The notes under the pieces: generated by a model | The model's database searches: none | What the model saw: only the letters and a program-made list of their open reading frames with translations | Told to the model about the DNA's origin: nothing | Source of the DNA: Hansfordia pulvinata | Taxonomy: Eukaryota > Ascomycota > Sordariomycetes > Xylariales | Direction of reading: 5' to 3' | DNA length: 64,000 nt | Assembly: GCA_006538405.1 (NCBI GenBank) | Contig: BJKQ01000001.1 | Location: 2,976,001-3,040,000 of the forward strand | In this document: in pieces, positions 46,592 to 57,866 of the stretch | Layout: each line of letters starts with the position of its first letter | Numbering within the stretch: the stretch's first letter is position 1 | Made by a program: the position numbers and the translations under genes

Positions 46592-48677
46592 GGCGGCAGG
46601 TATGAAGCAGGTGGATGACGACGGGCGAGAAGCGGGCTGCGCGATGCGATATGCGATATGCGGGACGTGTCGTCAAACGTTGTGTCGTCGAGGGGCTTGG
46701 TCGGTGCAGGCCAAGGCGAGTGTGGTTGTCACGGTTGTCAAGCGCAAGTGGGGTTGGAGATGGGCCTAGCAACGGTGGTGGGAGGGAGGGGTGTGCGCGT
46801 GGAATGTGGATGTTTCTGGTGGTGATAAACACGCTTCCAGGCTGTTGATGGCGAGGGGCAGCTGGCGTGCGCCCGACGACGCACTCGGACCAGAGGCCGA
46901 TCAGATCTGCTGCGGAGACGGGGTACTTGGTCATCTGCCTCGTGAAGCTGGGGGACTCAGGTACCCTTCTCCGTAGCACTCTGCCCGAGCTCCTCTTCCT
47001 GGGCAGTGCTGCAGGATCGGCGGGGATGTGCGATAACGATAAGGCAAGGCCAAAACATTTGATGACGGTTCATGCAAAGGCTGTCGCCCAACGAGACGCG
47101 CACACACGGACGGGACACTCGCAGGTACCAGACATAATACGTGCGTGGCCCTCGTACCTCTCTGCCCATCGATCGCCCTGGTCCTGTGTGCCTGTGTGTT
47201 TCTCCCCGGAGAACCAGGGACCAACGAAACGTGCATTGTCTTGCCGTTTGGCTTTGGCCGGCAATAGACTCGGCCAGGGACACGTTCAAGGCGACAGAGG
47301 GAAGCCTGTCTGATAGGTACAGGTATCCGCGGCACACGTGGATGTGAGATGGCCATCGCGATGAGCGATCCCTTGATGTGCCAGTCACCCGGTTTGTTGA
47401 TGATCTGGAGTGGGAAAGACAGTTGTTGAAGGGTCCTTTTCTCGGCCATTCTCGTCAATGCAAGGGCTCATTAGACGAACGTGTGCGTGTACTCATAGCT
47501 GCACATGCAACTGCATCAGACTGTTGATCGGCGCAAAGCTGCCAGGAGGCACCACCCATGGCGGGTCACCCCCAAGACGATTTAGCGTTCCCGCTCCCGT
47601 TCATCGCGACTGGGTCTGTCCCGGGCGCCCGCTGGGGCGACGAGGGCCGTTTCACACAGCCAGCTCAGTTGTGAGGCGTCCAATGATCTTTGGTGAATCC
47701 TCGTATACATCCCGGAGAAACAGACCTGATGAGTCTCTATCAAGAGTACGAGAACTGGACATGAGCTCTCGCAGGTACTGGCGAGGTGAGCCATACACTC
47801 ACGCGGGTAATTAAGGATTGCATTCAACGTCTGCACTGATCTGCGGTAGTGTGCGGATATGATTGGACGCACCGGATACACACGCAGTACGAGTACACGC
47901 AGAGCTGTCAGAACGAACGGGCGGCGTTGTGGTCAGGATCACTGGCTGGAATCCGATCAAAAGCATTGACTGCATAAGAGCAACATTGAAAGGGACCACT
48001 TCAAAGTTGACGGGACTGGACCAGACGGGCTCATCATGTTGAAGTCGCACGGATACGAGCATCCCGCAAATGCACTTAAGAGGTACATGTGGTAGTTGAG
48101 TGGTAGGACCGCAGGATTGAGCGGTTGCCAGTAGCAACCAGGGCCATCCACAACAACAGCCCCCAGGGCCGCTGAGGCGTGGCAGGCTAGGCCGTCCTGG
48201 GCCGCTGACGTCTATGCAACGGACAGGGGGGGCACCCGGCTGCCGGGGTACGAGATTCAAATAACAACATTCGAGCCTGGACCAAAACACCACCTGCCGC
48301 TCCGTCTCCCCTACTCAAAAGCCCCGATACACCTTCCGACAATTCCTCACCCTCGCCCACGCGACCATCCCTCTACAACACCACCACCGCCATCTCCGTC
48401 ACCACCGTCGCCACTGCCACCAACGGTCTCTTTTTCTTGCTTGTCGTCGTCTGTGTCTGCACAATCGCCCGTCTCTCACTCTCTCTCACTCCCATCTTTT
48501 CTATCTCTATCCCCAATACAACTCAACCCTATCGGTCCGCAAAGTATTCTACTCTGCCCTTGCGACTCTCCCGCGGCATCACGGACTTGAGCATCCGAGC
48601 TCCCCTCTTCTCCGCGCCACACACTTCGCAGTGGTCTCGTCTTTCGGGATACACACCGCTTCAGCCGGGCAGCCACA
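46592..48677. promoter_or_regulatory. Divergent intergenic region between pcc1 and cdc14
   Basis: No gene is supported; the minus-strand frames around 46931-47458 have no domain. One TACGAGTA octamer lies at 47888. From about 48212 to the cdc14 ATG at 48678 the plus strand has no ATG and is C/T-rich, so it is probably the cdc14 leader. Confidence 0.5.
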
Positions 48678-50760
48678 ATGCCTTCCTCGCGGAGCTCCAA
48701 CCTGGGGCAGGTCATTGAGTATATTCCAGGTATGTTCCTTTGACCGCCCATTGGCAGCCCTGTGCTGTATTGTATCTACGAGCGTGCATCTGACTCGGCC
48801 CAGACCGTCTATACCTGGCATCTTACGTTCACCCTCCCACCGCCGACACTGTCTTCCCGTACCCCGAGCCCTCGTCCAGCACCTCGCGGAAGCGCGCCCA
48901 GAGGGCCGCTGACGGCTCCACCTCGTCCAGGTCGGCGAAATACGCCCCCTACTACTTCACCGTCGACGACAGCCTGCTCTACAATGCCTTCCACCACGAC
49001 TTTGGCCCGCTCCACATCGGCCACCTCTACCGCTTCGCGCTCCAGTTTCACGACATCCTCGGTGCTGAGGAGAACAAGCACAGGCCCATCGTCTTTTGGA
49101 GCCGCGCCGACCCCAGAAGTAGGACGACCCTGCCCTCCCCCAACCTCGTGCCGAGCCGTGAATCCCGCAGACACAGGCTCTGCTCCGTGACGCACACGCC
49201 GCTTGTCCAGCTCCGCTAACCGGGACTCCGCATCTAGGCCGTGCCAATGCCACTTGTTTATTAGCGTGCTACATGGTCCTCATCCAGTCCTGGCCGCCCC
49301 ACCTGGCGCTCGCCCCCGTTGCTCAGATCGACCCTCCGTTGATGCCGTTCCGTGACGCCGGCTACAGCCAGGCCGACTACGGCATCACCGTGCAGGACAT
49401 TGTGTACGGCGTGTGGAAGGCAAAGGAGGACAAGGTCTGCGTCCTCGACAGCTTTGACCTTGACGAGTACGAGCGCTTTGAGCGCGTCGAGCACGGTGAC
49501 TTCAACTGGATCACGCCTCACTTCCTCGCCTTCGCTTCTCCTCAGTCCTCCCCTGTCGCCCGCTTCACGGAGGGCTCAGACGAGTATGCCGCTCTGCCCC
49601 GCTCCCTGGCGCAGGTTGAGGCGCACCCCGACCTGAGCCAGCCCTTCAAGAATGTTCTCAAGCATTTTTCCGAGCGTGACATTGGACTCGTCGTCCGCCT
49701 GAACTCTCCCCTGTACTCGCCTTCCTACTTTGAAGCTCTCGGTATCCAGCACCTGGACATGATCTTCGAAGATGGCACGTGCCCCCCTCTGAGCACTGTC
49801 CGCAAATTCATCAAGCTCGCGCACGAGACCATCACCATCAAGAAGAAGGGGATCGCCGTGCACTGCAAGGCCGGCCTGGGCCGCACCGGCTGCCTCATCG
49901 GAGCCTACCTGATCTACCGCCATGGCTTCACTGCCAACGAGATCATCTCCTTCATGCGCTTCATGCGTCCTGGCATGGTCGTCGGCCCGCAGCAGCACTG
50001 GCTGCACCTCAACCAGGGCGTCTTCCGCGAGTGGTGGATTGAGGAGAGAATGGAGCGCAAGCTGCGAGAGAAGATGGCGGCCAACCCGTCGCCCAGCACC
50101 CCCATCCGGGCCATGCAGAAGACGTCGCTGGGCCGCACTGCCCAGAACTCGACTCCTCCGAACCGCAGCCCATCGAACCGGACGCCTCTCAGTGAGATGG
50201 ACCAGGAGCGCCGTAACGCCGGAGTTCACGAGGACTACTTGCCCGCGCCGACCCCTGGCCAGCCGCGCAAGACCAGCCGGGTGGACCGCCACCACCCTTA
50301 CCAGCGCAGCGCCATTAACCAGGCCGTGGAGGAGGAACAGGACCCGGAGCGCGAGACCGAGTTTGTATCGGTCCACCGCCAGTCGAACGGCCCCGAGTCG
50401 GATGAGGAGTGGCACCTGCGCATGCGGTCGCACCGCAAGAGCTCGCAGTCGCCCGGCCGGTCGGACAAGTCGAGATCATACAGTCAGACGACGACGACGA
50501 CGACCATCTATCAGCAGGTCATCGACAACGACGCCTCGAACGACGCGGAGAACATTGGCAGCCGGCCTAAGAACATCCCTGACCATGTCAACGCCGCCCC
50601 GATGCGCTCGGCCAGTGCGTCTGGCGTTTTGACCAAGCAGAGGACGTCGAAGCGCACCAGCGAGTCGGCCAAGACCAAAGAGGCCAACGGCGTGCGCAAG
50701 ACGAGCGGGCGCGTGGGCAGCGTCAACGGGGCAGCAGCGCGCAAGGTGTCTGCCATGTAG
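48678..50760 (+). CDS. cdc14: Dual-specificity protein phosphatase Cdc14
   Basis: Removes phosphate from Cdk sites (pSer-Pro) to drive mitotic exit, cytokinesis and septation; it shuttles between nucleolus, spindle poles and septum in fungi (family knowledge). Exons 48678-48729, 48804-49118 and 49238-50760 give 629 residues. The N-terminal domain begins IEYIPDRLYLASY and contains YYFTVDDSLLYNAF and the ATCLLACYMVLIQSW helix. The catalytic domain carries HCKAGLGRTG with Cys332 and Arg338 (CX5R), preceded by the DMIFEDGTCPP loop. The long C-terminal tail is basic, Ser/Thr-rich and disordered and ends AARKVSAM. It is the likely regulatory region. Introns are 74 and 119 nt with CTGAC or CTAAC branch sites. 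An AATAAA-like signal near 51418 may be the polyadenylation site. Confidence 0.97.
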
Positions 50761-53700
50761 GAAAAGGTACAGGCCGAAGCTGCTGCTCGTTAGTCGAGCG
50801 CCTCGACGTTTATCACATGTGACGGAAGCGCGGGTGCCCCCGACGATCGACCACATCCTCCCCCCTTTCAGGACCGCTACCCCACGATGACGACTTCTCA
50901 CGATCTTGATGACGTCCCACTGCATGCATGCGTTGGCGTTCAGGGCTGTAAAAAGGCCGACATGAAAAAGCCCATCCCTTCTCTGCTTGATTGATTCGGT
51001 TGGGGTCACGGGCCCGTTCTTTTTCGACGCAGCTCGCTCACAAACACGGCTGGAGACGTTTGTGAGGGAGCGATTCCGGGTGTTACATACAACTTTACTT
51101 GTCTGGGTTTGGGCGTTATGGGCTTTGGTGTTTTTTGCAATTTCCTGGAGATGGTCGCGGCATTTGGGATTCAAGTCATTTGCATTCTGTAATGAGAACC
51201 TTTCTTCTTCTTTGGACGTCCCCCTTTTCTCTCATGGCAACACCAGACAAGCCCAGGTGCGATGCACGTGTGGTGACAGGGAAAGGGGGCAACGGCGGTT
51301 CAGCATCGTTGGCATTTTGCAAAGCATGAGATCAGTTGTATCATGGCGTTGCCGGCTTGATGAGAGAAGACACGAGTATATGATGAATAGCTTTCTCGAC
51401 TGATCATTAGGCTGCATTAATAAAGGGCTCAACCAGTTACAACGACGCGACCACGGGGGGGAGTGGTTGACTTTGAAGACTAACAAGACCGGCTGCTTGC
51501 CGCTTTAGGGAATCCATAATGTTTCGACCGTGCTTATGATGATGATGATGGGAATCCAGCGGACGGCGGACTCCCAGCGGAGTGCGGGACTTGCCGATCG
51601 CCTGGGTTGCTACCTAGGATGCCTTGGCAGGCAGGCCTGGTTTTCTATTCTCATCCTACGTGTTTTCTTCTACTGAGCTGACAGTACTGATGGCCCCTTA
51701 TCCTTTGTTACATACGCTCAGCGATAAGAGGGGCAAGCCGACACGGTCCGGCCACAAGCCCCCCGAGACTTGGCCGGCCCGGAACTGAAACTGGGGGACG
51801 AGTCTGAAGCATCAGGGCCCTTGCAACCATCGTCGAGGGAGAGAAAGAGCAAACAAGCAGCGGTATTCTAGGCACCTATTGATAGGTAGAGTTTGAGACG
51901 ACGACGGCGACGGGATGGGGCTACCGCCGCCGAATGTTCTCTTGGGGCCGAGCGATCTGCCAGTGCCGGATCCTGCAGGATGGGGATGCGTGGCGAAAGG
52001 CGACCGACCGAGACGAAAAAGCGCCAGCTAGCCAGCCGCCGAGCGGACGGCCGCCAAGAAGAAGAAGAAGAAGAAGAAGAAGCAGAAGGCCCTAAGTCAG
52101 AGGGATTGACAGGCTGGCGCCGGGTGACACAGCCCGCCCTCGATTGAATCCCAAACCCCCATCCGGAGTGCACCGCCCAGCACGAAGAGGAGGCACGGCC
52201 TTCCAGTCGCGCCGCTAAAAGCGACGAACCTACCACGGGGCTCCTCTCTTTTTGTGGCTTGCTTGTTAGCCCAGAGTTTCCTTCAGGTCGGCGGGTGGCG
52301 GTATTTATTCTTGGCAGTGGCAAAGTGTTGCTTTTCTCTACGAGTACTCGTATCCCTCTCTTTCTTTTCTATCTTGTGAGTGGTGGCTGTGAGTAGTTTT
52401 CGACGGCCGGCCTTGACGGGCGGCAAAAGTCCTGGGTACTTGTCAGGTTGTCAGTTGTCAAGTAAATGTCTCCCGTGGTTTACTTATGGGCGGTCCCGTC
52501 AACTGGACCTAAGTTCTAGATGTACCGAAGAGAGGGATGGAAAGGGTCCTATGAGAGAGGGCGGTCCGGTGGCTGCTCGCTCGCTTCTGCCTCCAGGCCG
52601 ATAACTTGCCCGTTCCCACAGCAAGGCCAGGAATTCGCCTCTCTGCCCCCCCCGCCCCGTCGCCCCGTCCGTATTTCTTGCCTGTCGTCGGCGCTCGCCC
52701 AGTCCCTTATCCCCTGCTCCGGCCGGGGTCAGTCGGGCTTTGCTTTACCTCGTGTCTCACCGCGGCTTTCCTGTGTTCTGTGGTGTGCAGAAACGACTGT
52801 GCTAAGTGGCAGTCGTCGCCGGATGTTATCGCGCACCTGGACTGATGGGCATGGAGGTGCACGACGTTGACTGTGTAGGCACCTTAGGCACCTAAGGAGG
52901 TAGGTAGGTGCATGGGTACCTAATCTTGGGTACCTACAGCCCTGTGTGAGGTAGGTACATCCCATTGTGTAAGGTATGTATCTTATGTATGCGCACGAGT
53001 ACTCGTACTTCGGTATCTTATGTACCTTGCCTAAGGTTCTCGAAATCTTCCATTGTCGTCCCCGAGTAGCCGGCAGCCGCCATATTTGATCAAGGTCGCC
53101 TACATAAGGTAAGGTACCCAAGTTGAAGCGACGACGGGTTCGCCAGATACAGACGAGTACATACCTTGCCTAGGTACCTACCTACGAAAAGATGGACGGC
53201 GGACAGGTGTCAGCATGACTGACATGGCGCTGTGTTTCATGACCCGCGCGCGCCCCCGACAGAGACGGACGGAGGCAGGCGAGAGAGAGAGAGAATCCCA
53301 CGTGCACCAGTGGCGATGGATGTGGGTGACCTTTTGGTGGGTTTAATGGGGGGGTGAAGGGGGGTGTCCCTTCCCTCCTTCTCTGCTCATCCCTTCGAGG
53401 AAGCCGGAGGATGCGATGAGGAGGGGAGAGATTGAAGAGGGCACCGGCAGAGCTGCAGAGACAACTACGGTACCTAATGTATGTACGATAATCACGAACC
53501 AGTCGCACCTGCCCAGATGACTGTCCGCCATCAGCATTGTAGTTGGGCCATTCAACAACGGGTGACAGTGACAGCCACAGACGGAGACTGATCCATAAGA
53601 CAGAGAAGCGGCCCGCTGCCCCCACCGCCGCCTCCTCCTCCTCCGCCGCCGTCGCCGTCACCGTCGCCGTCGCCGCCGCTGCTGCCACTCCTGCCACTGC

Positions 53701-54704
53701 TGCACCCACCTATGACGGCATGCGCCGCCGCCCGACCGCCCGCCCGCACCGCAACAGTCCCAGCACAGCACAGCACACCAGAGCACACCAGATCAACAGA
53801 GCGCAGCGCCAGGTGCGAAGCGCGGTGGCGAGGCCGACGCCGAGGATGGGCTCCCGTGGCAAGGAAGGGGCAGGGTCCCCTCTTTTTCTCTGCTCGTCGC
53901 CGAAACCTTGCTTGCAAAACGATCCATGATCGTCATTCCCGCTCTCTTCCATTCACACACACCAAAGCAAGGCGAGGCCTGGTAGCCTTGTCTTCTTCTT
54001 GTCTCCTCCGATGCCTCTTGTAAAGCTGGCGCCCTGACCTTTCCTACCCTGCCCTGCCCCATCCCTCCCCTTCCCTCTCTCTCCAGTATCTTTTTTCTTG
54101 CTGCGTTTCACTCTTGTCAACACGCGGGTCCCTCTGCTGCAATCTCTTCCCCATCTCTCATCGGTTTCGGGTGTGGTGAAGTGTGAGCTTCCTCGTTTTT
54201 TCTCTTTTCATCAGTTGCCCTCTTGCGTGTGCGTGTGTGCGGCGCGTGTTTGCAGCAGGCTGCGACATTCTGCCACGATCTAAAAGCAGGCACCGAGGCC
54301 AGCTCGCCCTACGTAAGCACAAGTCAACACCAGGGGACTGCCGCCAAATCGCAGTTTGATGTAACACGGGCTTCGCCGGGAGAGGTCTTCAGGGAACCGA
54401 CCATTGGCAACGCACGGAATAGAAAAGAAGAAGAAGAAGAAGACAAGAGAAAGGGAAAGTGAATAGGACGACACCGACGATATATCCTCTACCGATTGGT
54501 CAACCCACAACATACCAACAAACAGAGGAAGAAGACGGAAAGCCCGACTGACGGGAACAAGAGACGCCGAGCATCAACATCAACCGGTTGGCTGGTCCCC
54601 GGTAACTCACCCGAAACCACCACTCTCCTGCTCGTCGGCTTGCCTTCCATCCTCCTCGTTCTTCTGATGCAGCCCGGCCGACAAGAGGCAAAGCAGGCAA
54701 CAAG
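50761..54704. other. Intergenic region, no supported gene
   Basis: The first 650 bases are probably the cdc14 3' UTR, ending near AATAAA at about 51418. The remainder has an AAG triplet tract (about 52058-52083), palindromes at 52339 and 52995, TAGGTACC-type elements (52880-53190) and pyrimidine-rich sequence leading to the esterase gene. Open frames around 53182-53929 on both strands are low-complexity. Confidence 0.5.
52339..52352. repeat. Perfect 14-bp palindrome TACGAGTACTCGTA
   Basis: A member of the dispersed octamer family, in intergenic DNA. A related 12-bp palindrome ACGAGTACTCGT lies at 52995-53006. Confidence 0.92.
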
Positions 54705-54711
54705 ATGGTGA
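54667..54711 (+). promoter_or_regulatory. Upstream ORF overlapping the esterase start
   Basis: ATG at 54667 opens a 14-codon frame whose stop codon overlaps the main start region: the main ATG at 54705 and the uORF stop TGA at 54709-54711 lie in ATGGTGA. Ribosomes using the upstream start would terminate within a few bases of the main start. This arrangement can reduce main-frame translation or allow it by reinitiation. Confidence 0.55.
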
Positions 54712-56975
54712 CGTCCGAGGACAGCGTCGCCAGCTCGATCCCGTGGGAGACGGAGATGAACGACAAGACGGCGCTGCGGGGCCGCGGCGGCGGACGCGGC
54801 AGTCGTTTCGGCTTCGGTTTCGGAAACCGTTTTGGAGGCTTCGGCGGTGGCTCTCCGTCCCTGGGCAGCTTCCGCACTCGCGCCGCCGCGGCGTTCGAGC
54901 GCAAGCGCGTCCGCGCACTCGTCGCCGGCGGCGCCGTCGTCGTCATCATCCTGTGCATCGCGCTCGGCGTGGGACTGACGCGGCACAAGCACGACGAGGG
55001 CGGCGTACCTGAGGATGAGAGTCCTGGCGGTGTGAGTTTCCTTCTTCTCTTCTTCGTTCTTTCTCGATATTCTATGCCTCCTGCCCTTTATGATGACATG
55101 ACCATCGCTGACTTGCGGCCCTCGCACCACAGAACCCAGCAGACCCGTCCGACCCCAGCAAGGCGCGGGCAAACCTGGGCTACGCGACGTATCAGGGCAC
55201 CGTCCTGAGCAACGGTGTGGCGCAGTACGCGGGGCTGCGGTTCGCGGCGCCGCCGACAGGAGCGAACCGGTTCCGGCCTCCTCAGGAACCGCTGCAGGAG
55301 ACCGAGGTGAAAGCGGCGTTCAAGTACCGGTCCAAGTGCCTGGGCGTCGGCAGCGGGTTTCCGGCGGCCGGCGAGGACGAGGACTGCCTGTTCGCCGACG
55401 TGTGGGCGCCGGCCAACGCCACCGTCGACTCGAAGCTGCCCGTGTGGATCTACATCCAGGGCGGCGGCTACGCGTCCAACGCCAACGCCAACTACAACGC
55501 ATCCGAGGTCGTTGAGAAGTCGGGCGGCAGCGTCGTCTACGTCAACTGCAACTACCGCGTCGGCATCCACGGCTTCCTCGCCAGCCAGCGCATGCGCGAC
55601 GGCGACGCCTCCAACCTCAACAACGGCCTGCTCGACCAGCGCATGGTCATGCAGTGGGTCAAGAAGCACATCGACCAGTTCGGCGGCGACCCCAACCACG
55701 TCGTCATCAACGGCGGCTCCGCCGGCGCGGGCTCCGTCGCCCTGCACCTCGTCGCCAACGGCGGCCGCGACGACGAGCTCTTCATCGGCGCCATCGGCGA
55801 CTCGGTCTTCTTCCCCACCCAGCCCTTCGTCTCCGACCTAGAGTGGCAGTTCGACCTTGTCCTCAAGCGCACCGGCTGCGATGGCGCGGCCGACGCCATG
55901 GACTGCCTGAGGGGGCTCGACCCGGCTGCCCTGCAGGCCGTCAACCGTGCTGCTCCCTTCCCCGGGCGCCCGTCGGCGCCGAACCCGCTGTGGTTTTTCG
56001 TGCCCTGCGTCGACGGCGAGTTCATCGAGGACCTGCCCTACCTACTGTACGAGCGGGGCCAGTTTGTGGATGTCCCGCTGCTGTTCGGGACGACTACCAA
56101 TGGTGAGTGTGTTTCTTCATTCCGGGCAATTAGGGCGCTCTATTCACGTCTAGTGGAGGCTTTACATGCTGACTTGCTTTCCTTTCTTCCCAACAGAGGG
56201 CTCCGAGTTTGTCGCCGATGCCGCGACGTCGAGCGAGATGACGACGTTCCTGCGCAACAACTACCCGGGCCTGACGGACGCCGACTCGAGCACCATCCTC
56301 AAGCACTATCCGCAGCAAAACCCGCTGCCCCAACACAAGTTTTGGTTCCCCAGCACGTCCCAGGCATACGGTGAGGCCACCTTCATCTGCCCGGCCGTGC
56401 ACATCCTCGACTCGGCCACGGGCACGGGGCAGGCCACCACGCCCGCCACGGCCGGCGTTGTGGACAGCAGCAGCAACAGCGGCATTGAAAAGACGACGAA
56501 CCGCACCGCGCCGGCCTGGGGCTACCGCTACGACGTGCACGACCAGCACAACGTGGCCGCGGGGCTCGGCGTGCCGCACCTGTTCCAGACGGCCGCCATC
56601 CTGGGGCCGGACGCGCTGCCCAGCGGCCTCGACAGCGTCGCCTCGTCGTACCGCACGTACAACGCTCCCCTGGTCCCCGTCGTAATGGCCTACTGGACCT
56701 CGTTCGTGCGCACGCTCGACCCCAACACGCACCGCCACCCGGACGCCCCGGAGTGGGGGACGTGGAATAGTATCGGGGACGACGACGCGGATGCGGCTGC
56801 TTCAGACCAGGAAGACAGCACGGGAACGGCGGGCACGAGCAACAACGGCGGGGGCTTGCGTATGCGCATCTCGTCGCCGCAGAACGTGGCGACCGAGACG
56901 CTCGAGCCGGACTTCCGCGACCGGTGCAATATGTGGAGGCAGCTCGCGCCGAGGACGCTGCAGAAGAGCAGGTAG
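54705..56975 (+). CDS. Membrane-anchored type-B carboxylesterase/lipase
   Basis: Serine hydrolase of the carboxylesterase type B family; the substrate is unknown. Exons 54705-55031, 55133-56102 and 56197-56975 give 691 residues. Residues 1-78 are a Gly/Arg/Phe-rich cytosolic tail. A single membrane helix follows at about 81-98 (VAGGAVVVIILCIALGVGL), making this a type II membrane protein with a lumenal or extracellular enzyme domain. The catalytic domain shows QYAGLRFAAPPTG and the disulphide motif EDCLFADVW. The nucleophile elbow is NGGSAGAGS with Ser near 305 (Gly instead of the more common Glu before Ser). An acidic residue is in the NEGSEF region and a His is in GLGVPHLFQTAAILGP. Introns have GTGAGT donors. 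The gene converges with dph6. Confidence 0.9.
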
Positions 56976-57866
56976 TCTGTGGCCGCGAGTTCTGGATAGG
57001 GAGTGGAGGGAATGGTGAGTTTTTGGGGTATTGAGCTTGGCTCGTTTGACGCCGCATTGGAGGGAGGAGGAAAGACTATCGGCATAGGGGTTGATGTGAA
57101 GGGAAGTGAGCGCGCGATATCTATCGGGTCCATCTGTCGGTTCGGCTCTGGGATAGGCGGCGGGGAGAAATCATATCGGCAGGTGTGACAGCAGGTGACG
57201 ATTGGATGAAGAGGCTGGTGCAAGCGGCCGAGTCGCGGAGATATTTGTTATGTTATAGACTAGAACGAAACCAAAAAAGAGCCATCCGCGTCTAATATAC
57301 CCCCCAATTTGTATTTTTGTTCATACCCCCATTTTCCCCTGAGTTCCTGGCAGGGAGACGATGCCGAAGTCGTCTTTTGCAGCCTGCCCCTTTTGCCGTA
57401 TCAGACAACCTTTTCCCAGTTCCCTGATGAGCTATCCCTCGTCCCTGAGTGAACGCCTCACCTCCCATCGAAAAACGCCTGATATCCTGCCTTTCCATCT
57501 CCTGATGAACGCCGGACCCCACCTGTCCATGTGTTCAATGCAATGCTGAGATGTCACGTCATGCAGTCCGGGACTCCTGCGATGCGCAGGGTCTGCTTCG
57601 TCATGTGAGCCCGAGGGCCCTGTCTGTATATCCGACAGGCATGCAGCTAGCGTTCCGAGCAGGGGAACGGATGTTGTGAAGGCGAGACCGCTCTCTGCTT
57701 GCCGAAGCTCATCTGACCTGTGCACCTACCTGTGCCTTGTCTTGCAACTTGCCGCTTTACATTAGTTGAGCACAAGCTGGTTCATACACACACACATGCA
57801 GTCTCTCTCTGCTCAAGCCGCCACTGGCGACGGGACGGATGGAAGCGCTCCTCCAGCAGCGCGCGA
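56976..57866. other. Convergent intergenic region, no supported gene
   Basis: It lies between the stops of the esterase (+) and dph6 (-). Short frames on both strands have no domain resemblance. An AT-rich stretch near 57230-57330 probably contains polyadenylation signals. Confidence 0.5.
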
